From Siphonodentalium dalli (taxonomy: Eukaryota; Mollusca; Scaphopoda; Gadilida; Siphonodentaliidae), in assembly GCA_032622095.1 (NCBI GenBank), contig CP136062.1, forward strand, positions 152,264,875 to 152,328,874: a stretch of 64,000 nt of DNA. The letters run 5' to 3'. Both the position numbers and the translations under genes were made by a program. Shown piece after piece: positions 54,227 to 64,000 of this stretch (position 1 is its first letter; every line of letters begins with the position of its first letter). The notes beneath the pieces are model-generated. The model did not search any database. It had not been told where the DNA came from and saw nothing but the letters and a program-made list of their open reading frames with translations.

Positions 54227-54617
54227 CCCTTTACCCAACAGAATGGCCCTGTGCCAATGCATTCTCTTATATATGCGAGTCGACCATAGGTCGCCTCGCA
54301 TATATAAGAGAATGCATTGGCTTAACACATTAAAAATTATAAAATTGTTAAAGAATGTAAGAAAAAATGGTAAAAAGTGTTAAAAAATATATTTTTTAGG
54401 CCAATGCATTCTCTTATATATGCGAGGCGACCTATGGTCGACTCGCATATATAAGAGAATGCATTGGCACAGGGCATAACTGTAACTATCACAATGTGGT
54501 CAAGGAGCCGGTTCCAATGATATCCATATGTGTATGGTTCTATTGAGACAGACCGAAGATATTTTAGGTTGTTGAAGCTTTATTTGGCCGGTTTTGGCCG
54601 GTTTGTTGGGTAAAGGG
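54227..54617 (+). mobile_element. Family E TTAA element, copy E6 (391 bp)
   Basis: TTAA flanks lie at 54223-54226 and 54618-54621, with unrelated neighbours ('aataggc' and 'ccggcgg'). That fixes the target duplication at four bases. Two complete hairpins and the standard tail are present. There are few differences from E4. Confidence 0.95.
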
Positions 54618-54621
54618 TTAA

Positions 54622-55030
54622 CCGGCGGGACTTCCAGTTAACACTGTTGCCTATATGGAAAATAATTAGTTGTTTGTAACCCATACCTCGTCAACCTCTA
54701 CCAGAGCACAACAGTCATAATTCCTTTCTGACTATGTAAACGGCTGGCTATTAGTCTGTGGTGTTCTATATTTATGGTGAGGTGAACGGGACCCTATGCA
54801 CATGTTTATTATAGTGACATTGTGTTATATATATAAATGTGTGCATACAACAATAATCGGCAACAACACCCATATGGCATATATATTAAGTATATTTACA
54901 AATAAATATAAATATAAATTTCCCGGCGTTGTTTGTGGTATCTCCTGTGACGTAGACATTATATGGGGGTTCAATTCAGCTATATCCGTTTGAATTTATC
55001 GTCAAGAAAATCTAAACTGGAATCAAAGGT
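54622..55030. other. Unassigned stretch
   Basis: 'aaatataaatataaattt' and short frames only. No gene is recognised. Confidence 0.35.
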
Positions 55031-55282
55031 TCAACTCTACTAAACTGACCACTGATGAGTAGTTCCCTTAGGAATTATTCAGATAATAAGTTCAACAAAC
55101 GGCCAACGTTGATCTTATTACCTGAACGTTTCCCACCAATTATTATAAATACTACCGCATTTGTATTATATGTTCGGCTGTCGTCTGCTTATATCTCCTG
55201 AACATCCCTTCAAGTGAATAATAGAACATTACAATGTATACTTTCATAACTGAATGGCATAAAACATTTAGCGTAGAAAGGA
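55031..55282 (-). mobile_element. Family D TTAA element, copy D5 (inverted, decayed)
   Basis: In reverse: 'tgatgagtagttcccttaggaa', 'cagataataagttcaacaaacg', 'ggctgtcgtctgctt' and 'aatagaacattacaatgtatac' match D3, D1 and D2. The end 'gcgtagaaagga' is followed by TTAA (55283-55286). The other terminus is degraded ('ctctactaaactg'). Confidence 0.7.
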
Positions 55283-55306
55283 TTAATCACCCTCTGCTGA
55301 TTTTAA

Positions 55307-55691
55307 CCCTTTACCACAACCGCAAACCGGCCAAATAAAGCTTCAACAGCCTAAAATAGCTTCGGTCTGTCTCAATAGAACCATACAAATATGGATATCA
55401 TTGGAACCGGCTCCTTGACCACATTGTGATAGTTACAGTTAGCCCTGTGCCAATGCATTCTCTTATATATGCGAGTCGACCATAGGTCGCCTCGCATATA
55501 TAAGAGAATGCATTGGCCTAAAAAAATTCTTTTTTTAACACTTTTTACCATTTTTTCTTACATTCTTTAGCAATTTTATAATTTTTAATGTGTTAAGCCA
55601 ATGCATTCTCTTATATATGCGAGGCGACCTATGGTCGACTCGCATATATAAGAGAATGCATTGGCACAGGGCCCATCTGTTATGTAAAGGG
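55307..55691 (-). mobile_element. Family E TTAA element, copy E7 (385 bp)
   Basis: TTAA flanks lie at 55303-55306 and 55692-55695. It has small losses at both termini ('ccctttaccacaaccgc' and 'catctgttatgtaaaggg'). Hairpins lie at about 55449-55515 and 55599-55665. It lies 20 bp from D5. Confidence 0.92.
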
Positions 55692-55724
55692 TTAAAGCCC
55701 CACATAGTGGGAAAGCTAACAAGA

Positions 55725-56640
55725 GCATCGCTAGGGCGTGGCAAAATACGCCAGTGGTAATTCCAACTAAAGTTAATAATTCTGGTAAAAATTTGCGTGC
55801 AGAACCCAAATTCGAACTTGATTTGTACTTTGAGCTGATGATGATGATTTATTCTCATAATTCGCATGAACATCGAGAAGTACAAAGAAAGAAGTATTTA
55901 CAAAAGAACATAAGGATATATACATTATATACATGTATCCGGTGCTATGGGGATATCTATATTCTAATATGTGAATATAATAATGTATGTTATCGTGTTT
56001 CATTTGGCTCTGTGGTATGAAATTGTTAGTACTGCTTCCTGAAAACAGATGACCCCATGTGTCATCTTTTACATCTCTGTTTAACGGTAAATAGTCAGTA
56101 ATATAACATTAGTAATTTGACAGAGTCTTTCTGGTGACAGATATAGTTACATGGTGTGTTTGTCATATCTAATTAGGAATTTAGGAGTGACAATATTAAG
56201 ATAATTTGACAAATTCAGATATTTAGTTGATTGATGAGTTCGGATCAGGACCGTGTCACAGTGTGAGTGTTGCACGACACGAATGCATGCCTGCTTGTGT
56301 TGTTTATACGTGGTTCAGAACTTGTGTCTGTCTTCATGTTAAGTTATGGATTGGAAGGGGGGGGGGGGTCAATACACAAACAATGGGCTGTATACTCAAA
56401 TAGTATACTCAAGTACCACATTTCATTCCATTCAGTTCAGACTTATATATACTGAGGTTATCATACGGAAACGAAAATTGAGTGAAAATTCCAACAAGTA
56501 AGGGCCATAACTCTGGTGAAAATTGGCTTTTGGAATACGAATTCTAAATGACCTGTATTTATGCTTCATTCCATTCAGTTGAGGCTATCTAAATTCATCA
56601 TACGGAAACGAAAAGAGAACGGACGAAAAGGGCGGACCAG
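55725..56640. repeat. Dispersed repeat N, copies 2 and 3
   Basis: 55770-55830 contains 'ctggtaaaaatttgcgtgcagaacccaaattcgaacttgatttgtacttt'. 56420-56640 contains 'gggccataactctggtgaaaattg', 'acctgtattta' and the twice-repeated 'tttcattccattcagtt' and 'tcatacggaaacgaaaa'. Between them (55830-56400) nothing is recognised except a poly-G run at 56357-56367. Confidence 0.55.
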
Positions 56641-56934
56641 TTACATAATACGTCCCGTTTGTTTTTAAAACAGGCATATAAAATAAGAGAACTCACCGAG
56701 TATATAATCACTACAAGGAAGTTGGAAACGACAACACTCTACGTAAGAAGGTTAATCTCGACTGTGCATCGCGGGTATTCGTTCTAGTGTATCGCTCAGA
56801 GAAGCACGTGATAAATGTCAACACGCTGAAGTGGATTCACTGTAAAAACGGATGATAACGTTTTAGAATGACGGAAAACAGCTCCATATATAATGACCGA
56901 TGTCAAATAATGACTGACACGTAAGTGGTTTGAA

Positions 56935-57390
56935 TGAAGACACGGCTCGCGTTATTATTGTCTTGACTGTGGACGGAAGCTGCTCTGGCGCAACATTAAA
57001 CCCCATGTGCCAATGCATTCTCTTATATATGCGAGTCGACCATAGGTCGCCTCGCATATATAAGAGAATGCACTGGCCCAACAATATTTTTCTTACATTC
57101 TTTATCAAATTTTATCATTTTTTCTTACGTTCTTTAACAGTTTTTATCATTTTTTTTTTATCATTATTTCTTACATTCTAACAATTTGTTTTCATTTTTT
57201 CTTGCATTTTTTAACAATTATAAAAAATAATATAAAATTTGTTAGGCCAATGCATTTTCTTATATATGCGAGGCGACTCGCATATATAAGAGAATGCATT
57301 GGCACAGGGTTTTCGCAAAATTTCAGGAAGCTCCACTCAGGGAAGCAGGCTCGCGTTACTGTCTTGACTGCGGATGGCTTGTCTGTATCG
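56935..57390 (+). mobile_element. Family F-like hairpin element F5 between duplicated text
   Basis: The first hairpin (57010-57076), a T-rich spacer with 'tttcttacattctttaacaa', and a shortened second hairpin (57247-57302, loop deleted to 'gaggcgactcgc') are followed by 'cacagggttttcgcaaaatttcaggaagctccactc'. Similar host-like text 'ggctcgcgttattNttgtcttgactgNggac/tgg' lies on both sides (about 56942-56985 and 57347-57385), so an inverted or direct duplication may have accompanied it. No clean TTAA ends are present. Confidence 0.65.
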
Positions 57391-57644
57391 ACCGTGCTGT
57401 TACGCAGGAAGATACATTTAGTATACGAAAGCGGAACATTATATCATCAGACGTACTACGTTATACAGCGGGCATCCGGTCGTCAGTACACCGAAGTACA
57501 ACGAGTGGGTCACATTTAGGTAGCTTTGATGAAGGGCGCCAAATCATGTGCATACAGTGCAAATGAGAAGGATTGATATACTAGTAGTAAGCGAGCTATG
57601 TTCGCGCCAAATACCCCGCTTATGTCGCAAGTGGAGTGACGTGA

Positions 57645-57715
57645 TATATAATGCATTCTCTTATATATATGAGGCGACTTATGGTGATTAGCACACATAA
57701 GATAATGCATTGGAT
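57645..57715 (+). mobile_element. Decayed E/F-type hairpin
   Basis: 'aatgcattctcttatatata' ... 'cataagataatgcattgg' form one degraded hairpin at 57648-57714, without element ends. It lies just before repeat I copy 2. Confidence 0.6.
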
Positions 57716-58090
57716 GAAGATATCTTCGAAAATATCAATGGGGGATCTAACATTTTTGAGGTGTTTAGGTTCATGAATTAAATCCGAAATATAAATCCAA
57801 CCTATCATTTCACTATGTAGCGATAAGCAAAACACTCAACACCCTGGCGATGTTTTTGAGAGTGATTCGCGGTGACCCACTCAACATCGAAAGCTTGAGT
57901 GGCCACAATAAGCGAGCGCTGTGGTATAAACAACATGGTGGTTTTATTCAAATCTCACAATATATACGACCATATAGCATGATTTCATACATGTAGCTCT
58001 ACAATATTCACAAATTGTCATTTTTGCGGTCATTAAAGTTTGAAAAAATCAAGACAAGATAATTATCAATATTTAGTTAATGCTGTTATA
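57712..58090 (+). repeat. Dispersed repeat I, copy 2
   Basis: It matches 31275-31640: 'gaagatatcttcgaaaatatca', 'ttgaggtgtttag', 'aatataaatccaa', 'gcaaaacactcaacacc', 'cgaccatatagcatg' and 'cacaaattgtcattttNgcgg'. Both copies sit 3' of an E/F hairpin, suggesting a composite repeat. Confidence 0.7.
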
Positions 58091-58134
58091 CAATAAATCG
58101 AAATGGTAGTTGTCGGCATTTTGCGGTGATTATC

Positions 58135-58862
58135 AGTGGTTCGCAGTGATTCTCAGTGGTTCCCGGTGATTCTCAGTGGTTCGCGGCTATTCTCATTGGT
58201 TCGCGGTGATTCTCAGTTGTTCGCGGTGATTCTCAGTGGTTCGCGGTGATTCTCAGTGGTTCGCGGTGATTCTCAGTGGTTCGCGGTGATTATCAGTTGT
58301 TCGCGGTGATTATCAGTGGTTCGCAGTGATTATCAGTGGTTCGTGGTGATTCTCAGTGGTTCGCGGTGATTCTCAGTGATTCTCAGTGGTTCGCGGTGAT
58401 TCTCAGTGGTTCGCGGTGATTATCAGTGGCTCGTGGTTATTCTCAGTGGTTCGCGGTGATTATCAGTGGTTCGCGGTGATTATCAGTGGTTCGTGGTGAT
58501 TATCAGTGGTTCGCGGTGATTCTCAGTGGTTCGTGGTGATTATCAGTGGTTCCCGGTGATTCTCAGTGGTTCGCGGCTATTCTCATTGGTTCGCGGTGAT
58601 TATCAGTGGTTCGCGGTGATTCTCAGTGGTTCGCGGTGATTATCAGTGGTTCGCGGTGATTATCAGTGGTTCGCGGTGATTCTCAGTGGTTCGCGGCTAT
58701 TCTCATTGGTTCGCGGTGATTATCAGTGGTTCGCGGTGATTCTCAGTGGTTCGTGGTGATTATCAGTGGTTCCCGGTGATTCTCAGTGGTTCGCGGCTAT
58801 TCTCAGTGGTTCGCGGTGATTCTCAGTGGTTCGCGGTGATTATCAGTGGTTCGCGGTTATTC
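58135..58862 (+). repeat. 20-bp minisatellite, about 36 units
   Basis: The unit is 'gtggttcgcggtgattctca'. A tctca/tatca variant alternates in blocks, and 'ggctattctcattggttcgc' recurs at about 58186, 58575 and 58695, which marks higher-order duplications. It starts after 'ttttgcggtgattatca' and ends at 'ttcgcggttattctagg'. Confidence 0.95.
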
Positions 58863-59360
58863 TAGGACTGGTCATGCATGGTCCAGCATTTCTGTTGATT
58901 CATATTAATCCACTCCTCGTATGTTCATTGTGGATCACCGCGAAACAATCACCATGAATCCTGGTGATGCATAACGGGCTTTGTGTGGTCCTCCTGATGT
59001 TGAGTGTTTTGCGCATTGCACACTATTTATGTACTGTGCACTGACGCCTATACCCACCAGACACAACGGCTGTCTCTAAAGAGCTTTTCAATGATGTCTA
59101 AGTTTAGGCTTTCAAGGATTTTCATAGATTTAATGTCTCGGTGTCACTATATGTGAGGTTTCTGACAGCGCGTGCACAGTAAGGTGGAATATTGATTAAG
59201 AAAATCTGGCCGCGGAGAGGATGACTATAATCAAGATTTGCTGACTGTGATTTCGATATTTAAGTGTTTGTTGCCACGAAAGGCGAATAAAGGTGAATGC
59301 TCTTTACTACTACAACATGGTTTGTCTCTGAGGTCGTGACATACAAGGAACGTGGCTATT
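58863..59360. other. Unassigned stretch
   Basis: 'gtggatcaccgcgaaacaatcacca' at 58930-58954 is a short inverse of the minisatellite phrase. No gene is recognised. Confidence 0.4.
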
Positions 59361-59364
59361 AACC

Positions 59365-59604
59365 CGTTCTATACTAAACCAATTCTCCCACTCAGTCATA
59401 ATAGTATACATTGGAATGCTCTATTATTAATCTGGAGGGGTGTCCAGGTAATAAAATCAGTCAACAGACAGAAAACAGATAACGCAGGCGCAGAATGGTT
59501 CATATTCATTGGTGGGAAATATTCAGATAATACGTTCAAACAAACGTAGTATCTGAACATTTCCTGCGGGAACTACTCGTCAACGAGTATTAGTAAAGAA
59601 AGTG
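59365..59604 (+). mobile_element. Family D TTAA element, copy D6
   Basis: The left CCCGTTCTATACTAAACC follows TTAA (59361-59364). The right 'tattagtaaagaaagtg' precedes TTAA (59605-59608). It is 240 bp, like D3 (241 bp). The interior has 'cattggaatgctctattatt', 'ggaggggtgtccagg', 'ttcattggtgggaaatattcagataa' and 'tatctgaacatttcct'. It is moderately decayed. Confidence 0.85.
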
Positions 59605-59884
59605 TTAAGGTATCAATCAGAAACGTATTTGAAGAAAGAAACCATAGACTATTTACAGTGATGTCGATGTTCTCGCTTGCTATCTTTTTTTTCTTATTTT
59701 TGACATCGTTAGTCGTTAGTAAACGACACATTCGGCGGATTGCTGACGCTGACACTATCACAGACATGCAATGTATAGAGCGACCACAATTTATGATTAT
59801 CACAAGGACAGTTTCCGCTGATTTATCTTACAATTAGCTTGTTTCTCAACAAAAACATGGGGAAGCGACTTGGCGGTTTCCGAT

Positions 59885-60535
59885 TCCGTATCATGGATGG
59901 CAACTAGCCGTATCCCGGATGACAACAAGCCGTATCAATGGCAACAAGTATCATGTATGGCAACAAGCCGTATTCCGGATGGCAACAAGCCGTATCATGG
60001 ATGGCAACACGTATGTATGGCAACAGGCCGTATTCCGGATGGAACCAGGCCGTATCCTGGATGACAACAAGCCGTATCCCGGATGAAAACAAGCCGTATC
60101 ATGGATGGCAACAAGCCGTATCCTGGATGGCAACAAGCCGTATCTTGGGTGGAACAAGCCATATCCTGGATGATAACAAGTCGTATACTGGATGACAACA
60201 AGTCGCATCCTGTGTGGAACAAGCCGTATCCCGGATGATAACAAGTCGTATCATGGATGGCAACAAGCCGTATCCTGGATGGCAACAAGCCGTATCCCGG
60301 ATAACAACAAGCCTTATCCCGGATGACAAGCCGTATCCCGGATGACAAACCGTATCCCGGGTGACAAGCCGTATCCAGGATGACAAGTATCCTTTATGGC
60401 AACACGCCGTATTCCGGATGGCAACACGCCGAATCCCGGATGACAACAAGCCGTATCCTGGATGGCAACAAGTATCCTGTGTGGCAACAATCCGTATCAT
60501 CGACGGCAACAAGCTATATCCTGGATGGCAACATT
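59885..60535 (+). repeat. 22-bp minisatellite, about 29 units
   Basis: The unit is 'atggcaacaagccgtatcctgg' with variants 'atgacaacaagccgtatcccgg'. Some units are shortened (gatgacaagccgtatcccgg). Frames on both strands (ATSRIPDDNKPY- and IRLVVIRDTACCHPGYGL-like) reflect the unit. Confidence 0.94.
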
Positions 60536-60689
60536 GAATGCACGTCAGTCGTAGAGAAACTTATTCGTGATATTTCTCATATACCCTAATGATAATTATA
60601 TAACCTACACAGAAACTCGATTGGAAATGCGTTCAATGATATGAGAGATCGAACTTAATGATTTGTCGTGCTAGAGGTCTACTTCATAC

Positions 60690-63120
60690 ATGATATTTGA
60701 TGCTGGTGAATATATCCATATTAAACGGTAATTCCCCGACTCTGTTCTTGAAAGTATTACTTGAAGGAAGTTTGACAATAATATTGCAAAAAACAAAAAC
60801 AACAAGAAGAAATCGGACTGAATTCAAAATGAAATGGACCACGAATTTGAAAGACAAAAGGCGAGCGAGCGCACAATAGTTCGATATCCATTGAAGAATA
60901 TAACATACCTCTGTGAGTGTCGAAATCACTATATCCACACTCTAAGCTGAATCGAAAATACGTTTACTCAACTTCACTGGTAATGGAGAGATCGAACTGA
61001 CTGCACGCTAAGAGTGCTATGAATCCCATTGTCGCCGAGCCTCAGAGTATTATAGAGTCAGCGGTAAATCAATTCGCGCAGTCAGGACACAAGTCGTTAG
61101 TTAGAGCGAGAGTTTGCACTCCCTGCGATCGCGCGGTTACATATCAGAGCTAATCAAGTGTACCGCGAACTACTGATGTACTCGACATGGACATAGGGAG
61201 CAGGTTGCCATCTGGAGGGAACCCAGACCGATATAACTTCTAATATCGCTATCCAAAAACACTGACATGCACACAGTTCATGTTTTGATGCTCGACCACA
61301 ACACATGTTGTGCATGCTAGGTATCTGGTACTAGGCATCCTGTTAATCATAATAATGCTGGTGTTAAAATATATATTAAACGTCAATTACTAAGCTCCGT
61401 TCTGTGAACATTATTTCAAAATTGGAAAACAGAATGTAAATAATTTTAACTGTGAAATGATTGGGCCGAACAACAAATGGCAAAAACTTAAGATCCAAGA
61501 AGAGAGCGGGCAAAAAAAAAATGCTTATCAACATTGGAGAATATGACTTACTTTCTGGGGTCCAGTACACTATATCCACACTATAAGCCGTGATCGATAT
61601 GAGTGATCTAACTGGCTGATCAGACACCAAGGAATCCCATTTGTCGCTGAGCTTCATAGTATTATTTACTAGTCAGTCGTAAATCAATTCGCGCAGTCAG
61701 GACACAAGTCGTTAGTTAGAGCGAGAGTTTGCGCTCTCTGCGATCGCGCGGTTACATATCAGAGCTAATCAAGTGTACCGCGAACTACTGATGTACTCGA
61801 CATGGACATAGGGAGCAGGTTGCCATCTGGAGGGAACCCAGACCGATATAACTTCTAATATCGCTATCCAAAACACTGACATGCACACAGTTCATGTTTT
61901 GATGCTCGACCACAACACATGTTGTGCATGCTAGGTATCTGGTACTAGGCATCCTGTTAATCATAATAATGCTGGTGTTAAAATATATATTAAACGTCAA
62001 TTACTAAGCTCCGTTCTGTGAACATTATTTCAAAATTGGAAAACAGAATGTAAATAATTTTAACTGTGAAATGATTGGGCCGAACAACAAATGGCAAAAA
62101 CTTAAGATCCAAGAAGAGAGCGGGCAAAAAAAAAATGCTTATCAACATTGGAGAATATGACTTACATTTCTGGGGTCCAGTACACTATATCCACACTATA
62201 AGCCGTGATCGATATGAGTGATCTAACTGGCTGATCAGAAACCAAGGAATCCCATTTGTCGCTGAGCTTCATAGTATTATTTACTAGTCAGTCGTAAATC
62301 AATTCGCGCAGTCAGGACACAAGTTGTTAGTTATAGCGAGAGTTTGCGCTCCCTGCGATCGCGCGGTTAGAAATCTGAGCTAATCAAGTGTACCGCGAAC
62401 TACTGCTGAACTGGAGGGAACCCAGGCCGATATACCTTCTAATATCGCTGTCCAAACACACCGACATGCACAAAGCTAATGTGTTGATGCTCGACCACAA
62501 GACACGTTGTGCATGCTAGGTATCTGGTACTAGGTATCGCGCTAAACATGCTAATGCTGGTGTTAAAATATATATTAAACGTTAATGTTTAAGCTCTGTT
62601 CTGTGAACATTATTTCAAAACTGGAAAAGAGAATGTAAATAATTTTAAAAGTGAAAAGATTGGACTGAACAACAATCGGCAAAAACTTAAGATTCAAGAT
62701 GAGAGGGGGCAAACAAAAAATAATGATAATCAAAATTGGATAATATGACTTACATTTCTGGGGTCCAGTCCACTCTATATCCACACTATAAGCCGTGATC
62801 GATATGCGTGCACTGATCTAACTGGCTGATCACAAACCAAGGAATACAATTGTCGCTGAGCTTGAAAGTATTATATAGTAGTCGGTCGTAAATCAATTCG
62901 CGCAGTCAGGACACACGTCGTCAGTTGGAGCGAGAGATTGCCGTTTGGTGGCGAGTATCAGAGCTAATCAAGTGTACTGTGATATGTTGCTGTAATCGAC
63001 ATGGTCAAGTGCAACTGTATTGTAGAATGGGTAGATGGGAGCCGGTTGCCACTGGGAGTGAAAAGCAGGCAGACATAGCTTTCTAATATCGCCATCATCC
63101 AAAGCTTCTTTTGTTGACGC
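60690..63120 (-). repeat. Four tandem modules of about 600 bp with promoter/donor-like signals
   Basis: 'gtcaggacac' lies at 61081, 61696, 62311 and 62905, giving periods of 615, 615 and 594 bp. Modules 1 and 2 are nearly identical. Module 0 (about 60.69-61.08 kb) and module 3 are diverged. On the minus strand each has a TATA-like 'taatact' box, 'ggc/ctcagcgacaa', 'gtgtggatatagt', then a consensus donor: GTATGT at 60903-60908 (reverse) and GTAAGT at 61546-61551, 62160-62165 and 62748-62753. An ATG frame of about 35 codons before the donor exists in modules 1 and 2 only, so coding is not conserved. It could be repeated promoter plus first-exon cassettes, small RNA genes, or ordinary satellite DNA. 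Confidence 0.75.
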
Positions 63121-64000
63121 TCGACCGACTCAGACAGTTTATTGGTGGCAATTATCGGATCTATATTAATGTCCCGCGGGGTGATATACTGCAGCCAACC
63201 TCTCAGGACCGATACATCTCAATGTACTTTATTGCGGCGGGCTTTCAAATACCAACATTGTTCACATGAGTACTTTTGCACAGAGCTTTTGGGCAACAGT
63301 AAGAAAGTGAGTGTGTTGTTGAACATTTGATCCGTTGGCGTTGTTGTTCAGATTGTCCTACTCTGTGCACACATTTAATAAAACGGGTGTTACGTTAAAG
63401 ACATATTATGGACTTGTTCGAGTTCGTGAAACTTACAAGTTAGTACTCGGGTGCTATGTCAACCTGTGGAATGTAGCATTCCACTAACATCGCTGAAAAT
63501 TAAAAAAAATCGACCATACCACACAATAGAAAACATGCAGCGTCTGAACTACGCTCAATTGTAAATATTTACATCACGATTCGGGACGCAACTATCGGCG
63601 ATAAACTCATACAAATGAATTCGACATTGAGAGTCATTGCATTTAATTAATATATAAGAATGGAAGTGTGTGTTGTCAATTTGGATTAATATTCGTAGAA
63701 ATAACAATATTGAGCAAGAAATATTTTATCCATTTCTATTTGATCACCCAACCAGAGTGTTTCACGTCACTTTAAGCTTAAACTATATTGTAATTCAAGT
63801 TGAGTATTTGTCGCCGAAAGACGCATTCTGATTGGCGGAGAGCTGCTAACTTCAGTTTTCGATCCAATAAGCATTGGTATCTGATCAGAAGACACATTTT
63901 GAATGGAGCACGGTGTGATTGTCAGCGAACGTAAAATAAGTCACTGCGCAGCCAGGAGTCGCGTAATCAAGTCAACCGTGACGTTGTTTTCTATATATAC
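63121..64000. other. Unassigned stretch to window end
   Basis: No gene, repeat or element recognised. 'aaacttacaagttagtactcg' and several 'gattgg' and 'tgattggcgg' phrases are present. The sequence becomes less AT-rich near the end. Confidence 0.4.

Noticed and set aside
54117-54383. Frames containing 'CILLYMRVDHRSPRIYKRMHW' type text at many E loci
   Set aside because: Recurrent translation of the palindromic hairpin, present on both strands and in all copies. It is not a protein family.
59870-60512. Frames with repeated IRLVVIRDTACCHPGYGL-like or ATSRIPDDNKPY-like text
   Set aside because: By-products of the 22-bp minisatellite.
61376-61657. 93-codon gene in tandem module 1 (minus strand)
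   Set aside because: The frame crosses a consensus splice donor, is altered in module 2, and its ATG is absent in modules 0 and 3.

Overview
The window looks like intergenic and transposon-rich DNA from a marine invertebrate, most likely a mollusc and possibly a bivalve. The sequence is AT-rich, with no prokaryotic gene density and no recognisable host gene. It carries a 5'-truncated LINE with a CR1/Jockey-like reverse transcriptase, tRNA-derived SINEs, many small palindromic DNA elements and several minisatellites. ACATGTA-type palindromes are dense in the first 10 kb, and one repeat carries a 'gggccata(a/g)ctct' core that I associate with mollusc repeats. The taxonomic guess is inference.

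Layout. 1-0.6 kb: inverted minisatellite. 1.8-9.9 kb: foldback elements with TTAA, TWA or TA target sites. 10.6-11.1 kb: LINE 3' fragment on the minus strand. 12.0-14.1 kb: 45-bp satellite, then a second minisatellite, then a GC-rich basic ORF. 16.1-16.4 kb: SINE with an exact 11-bp target-site duplication (TSD). 17.2-17.9 kb: two TTAA elements side by side. 18.8-22.4 kb: more foldback elements. 24.3-27.3 kb: a 3-kb array of a 42-bp unit, about 73 copies. 28-36.9 kb: dispersed repeats and a 68-bp array. 37.7-40.0 kb: LINE with a 15-bp TSD and a SINE nested inside its RT domain (12-bp TSD). 40.0-43.0 kb: minisatellites, hairpins and tandem duplications. 43.1-45.65 kb: tandem tRNA-like SINE units invaded twice by one TTAA element family. 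46-57.7 kb: more copies of that family and several paired dispersed repeats. 58.1-58.9 and 59.9-60.5 kb: 20-bp and 22-bp minisatellites. 60.7-63.1 kb: four tandem modules of about 600 bp, each with a conserved TATA-like box and a consensus splice donor on the minus strand.

The main result is a group of TTAA-targeting, non-autonomous elements. Families here called D, E and F share the terminus TTAACCCTTT. Family E is about 392 bp and holds two 67-nt hairpins that are reverse complements of one another. An uninterrupted paralogous site inside the window proves its TTAA target duplication. The right end of family D has apparently been amplified into two separate satellite arrays (45-bp and 68-bp units), so these mobile elements seem to seed satellite DNA. 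No transposase for any of these elements is present. Long open frames on both strands over 24.2-27.4 kb come from a stop-free 42-bp unit and are not genes.
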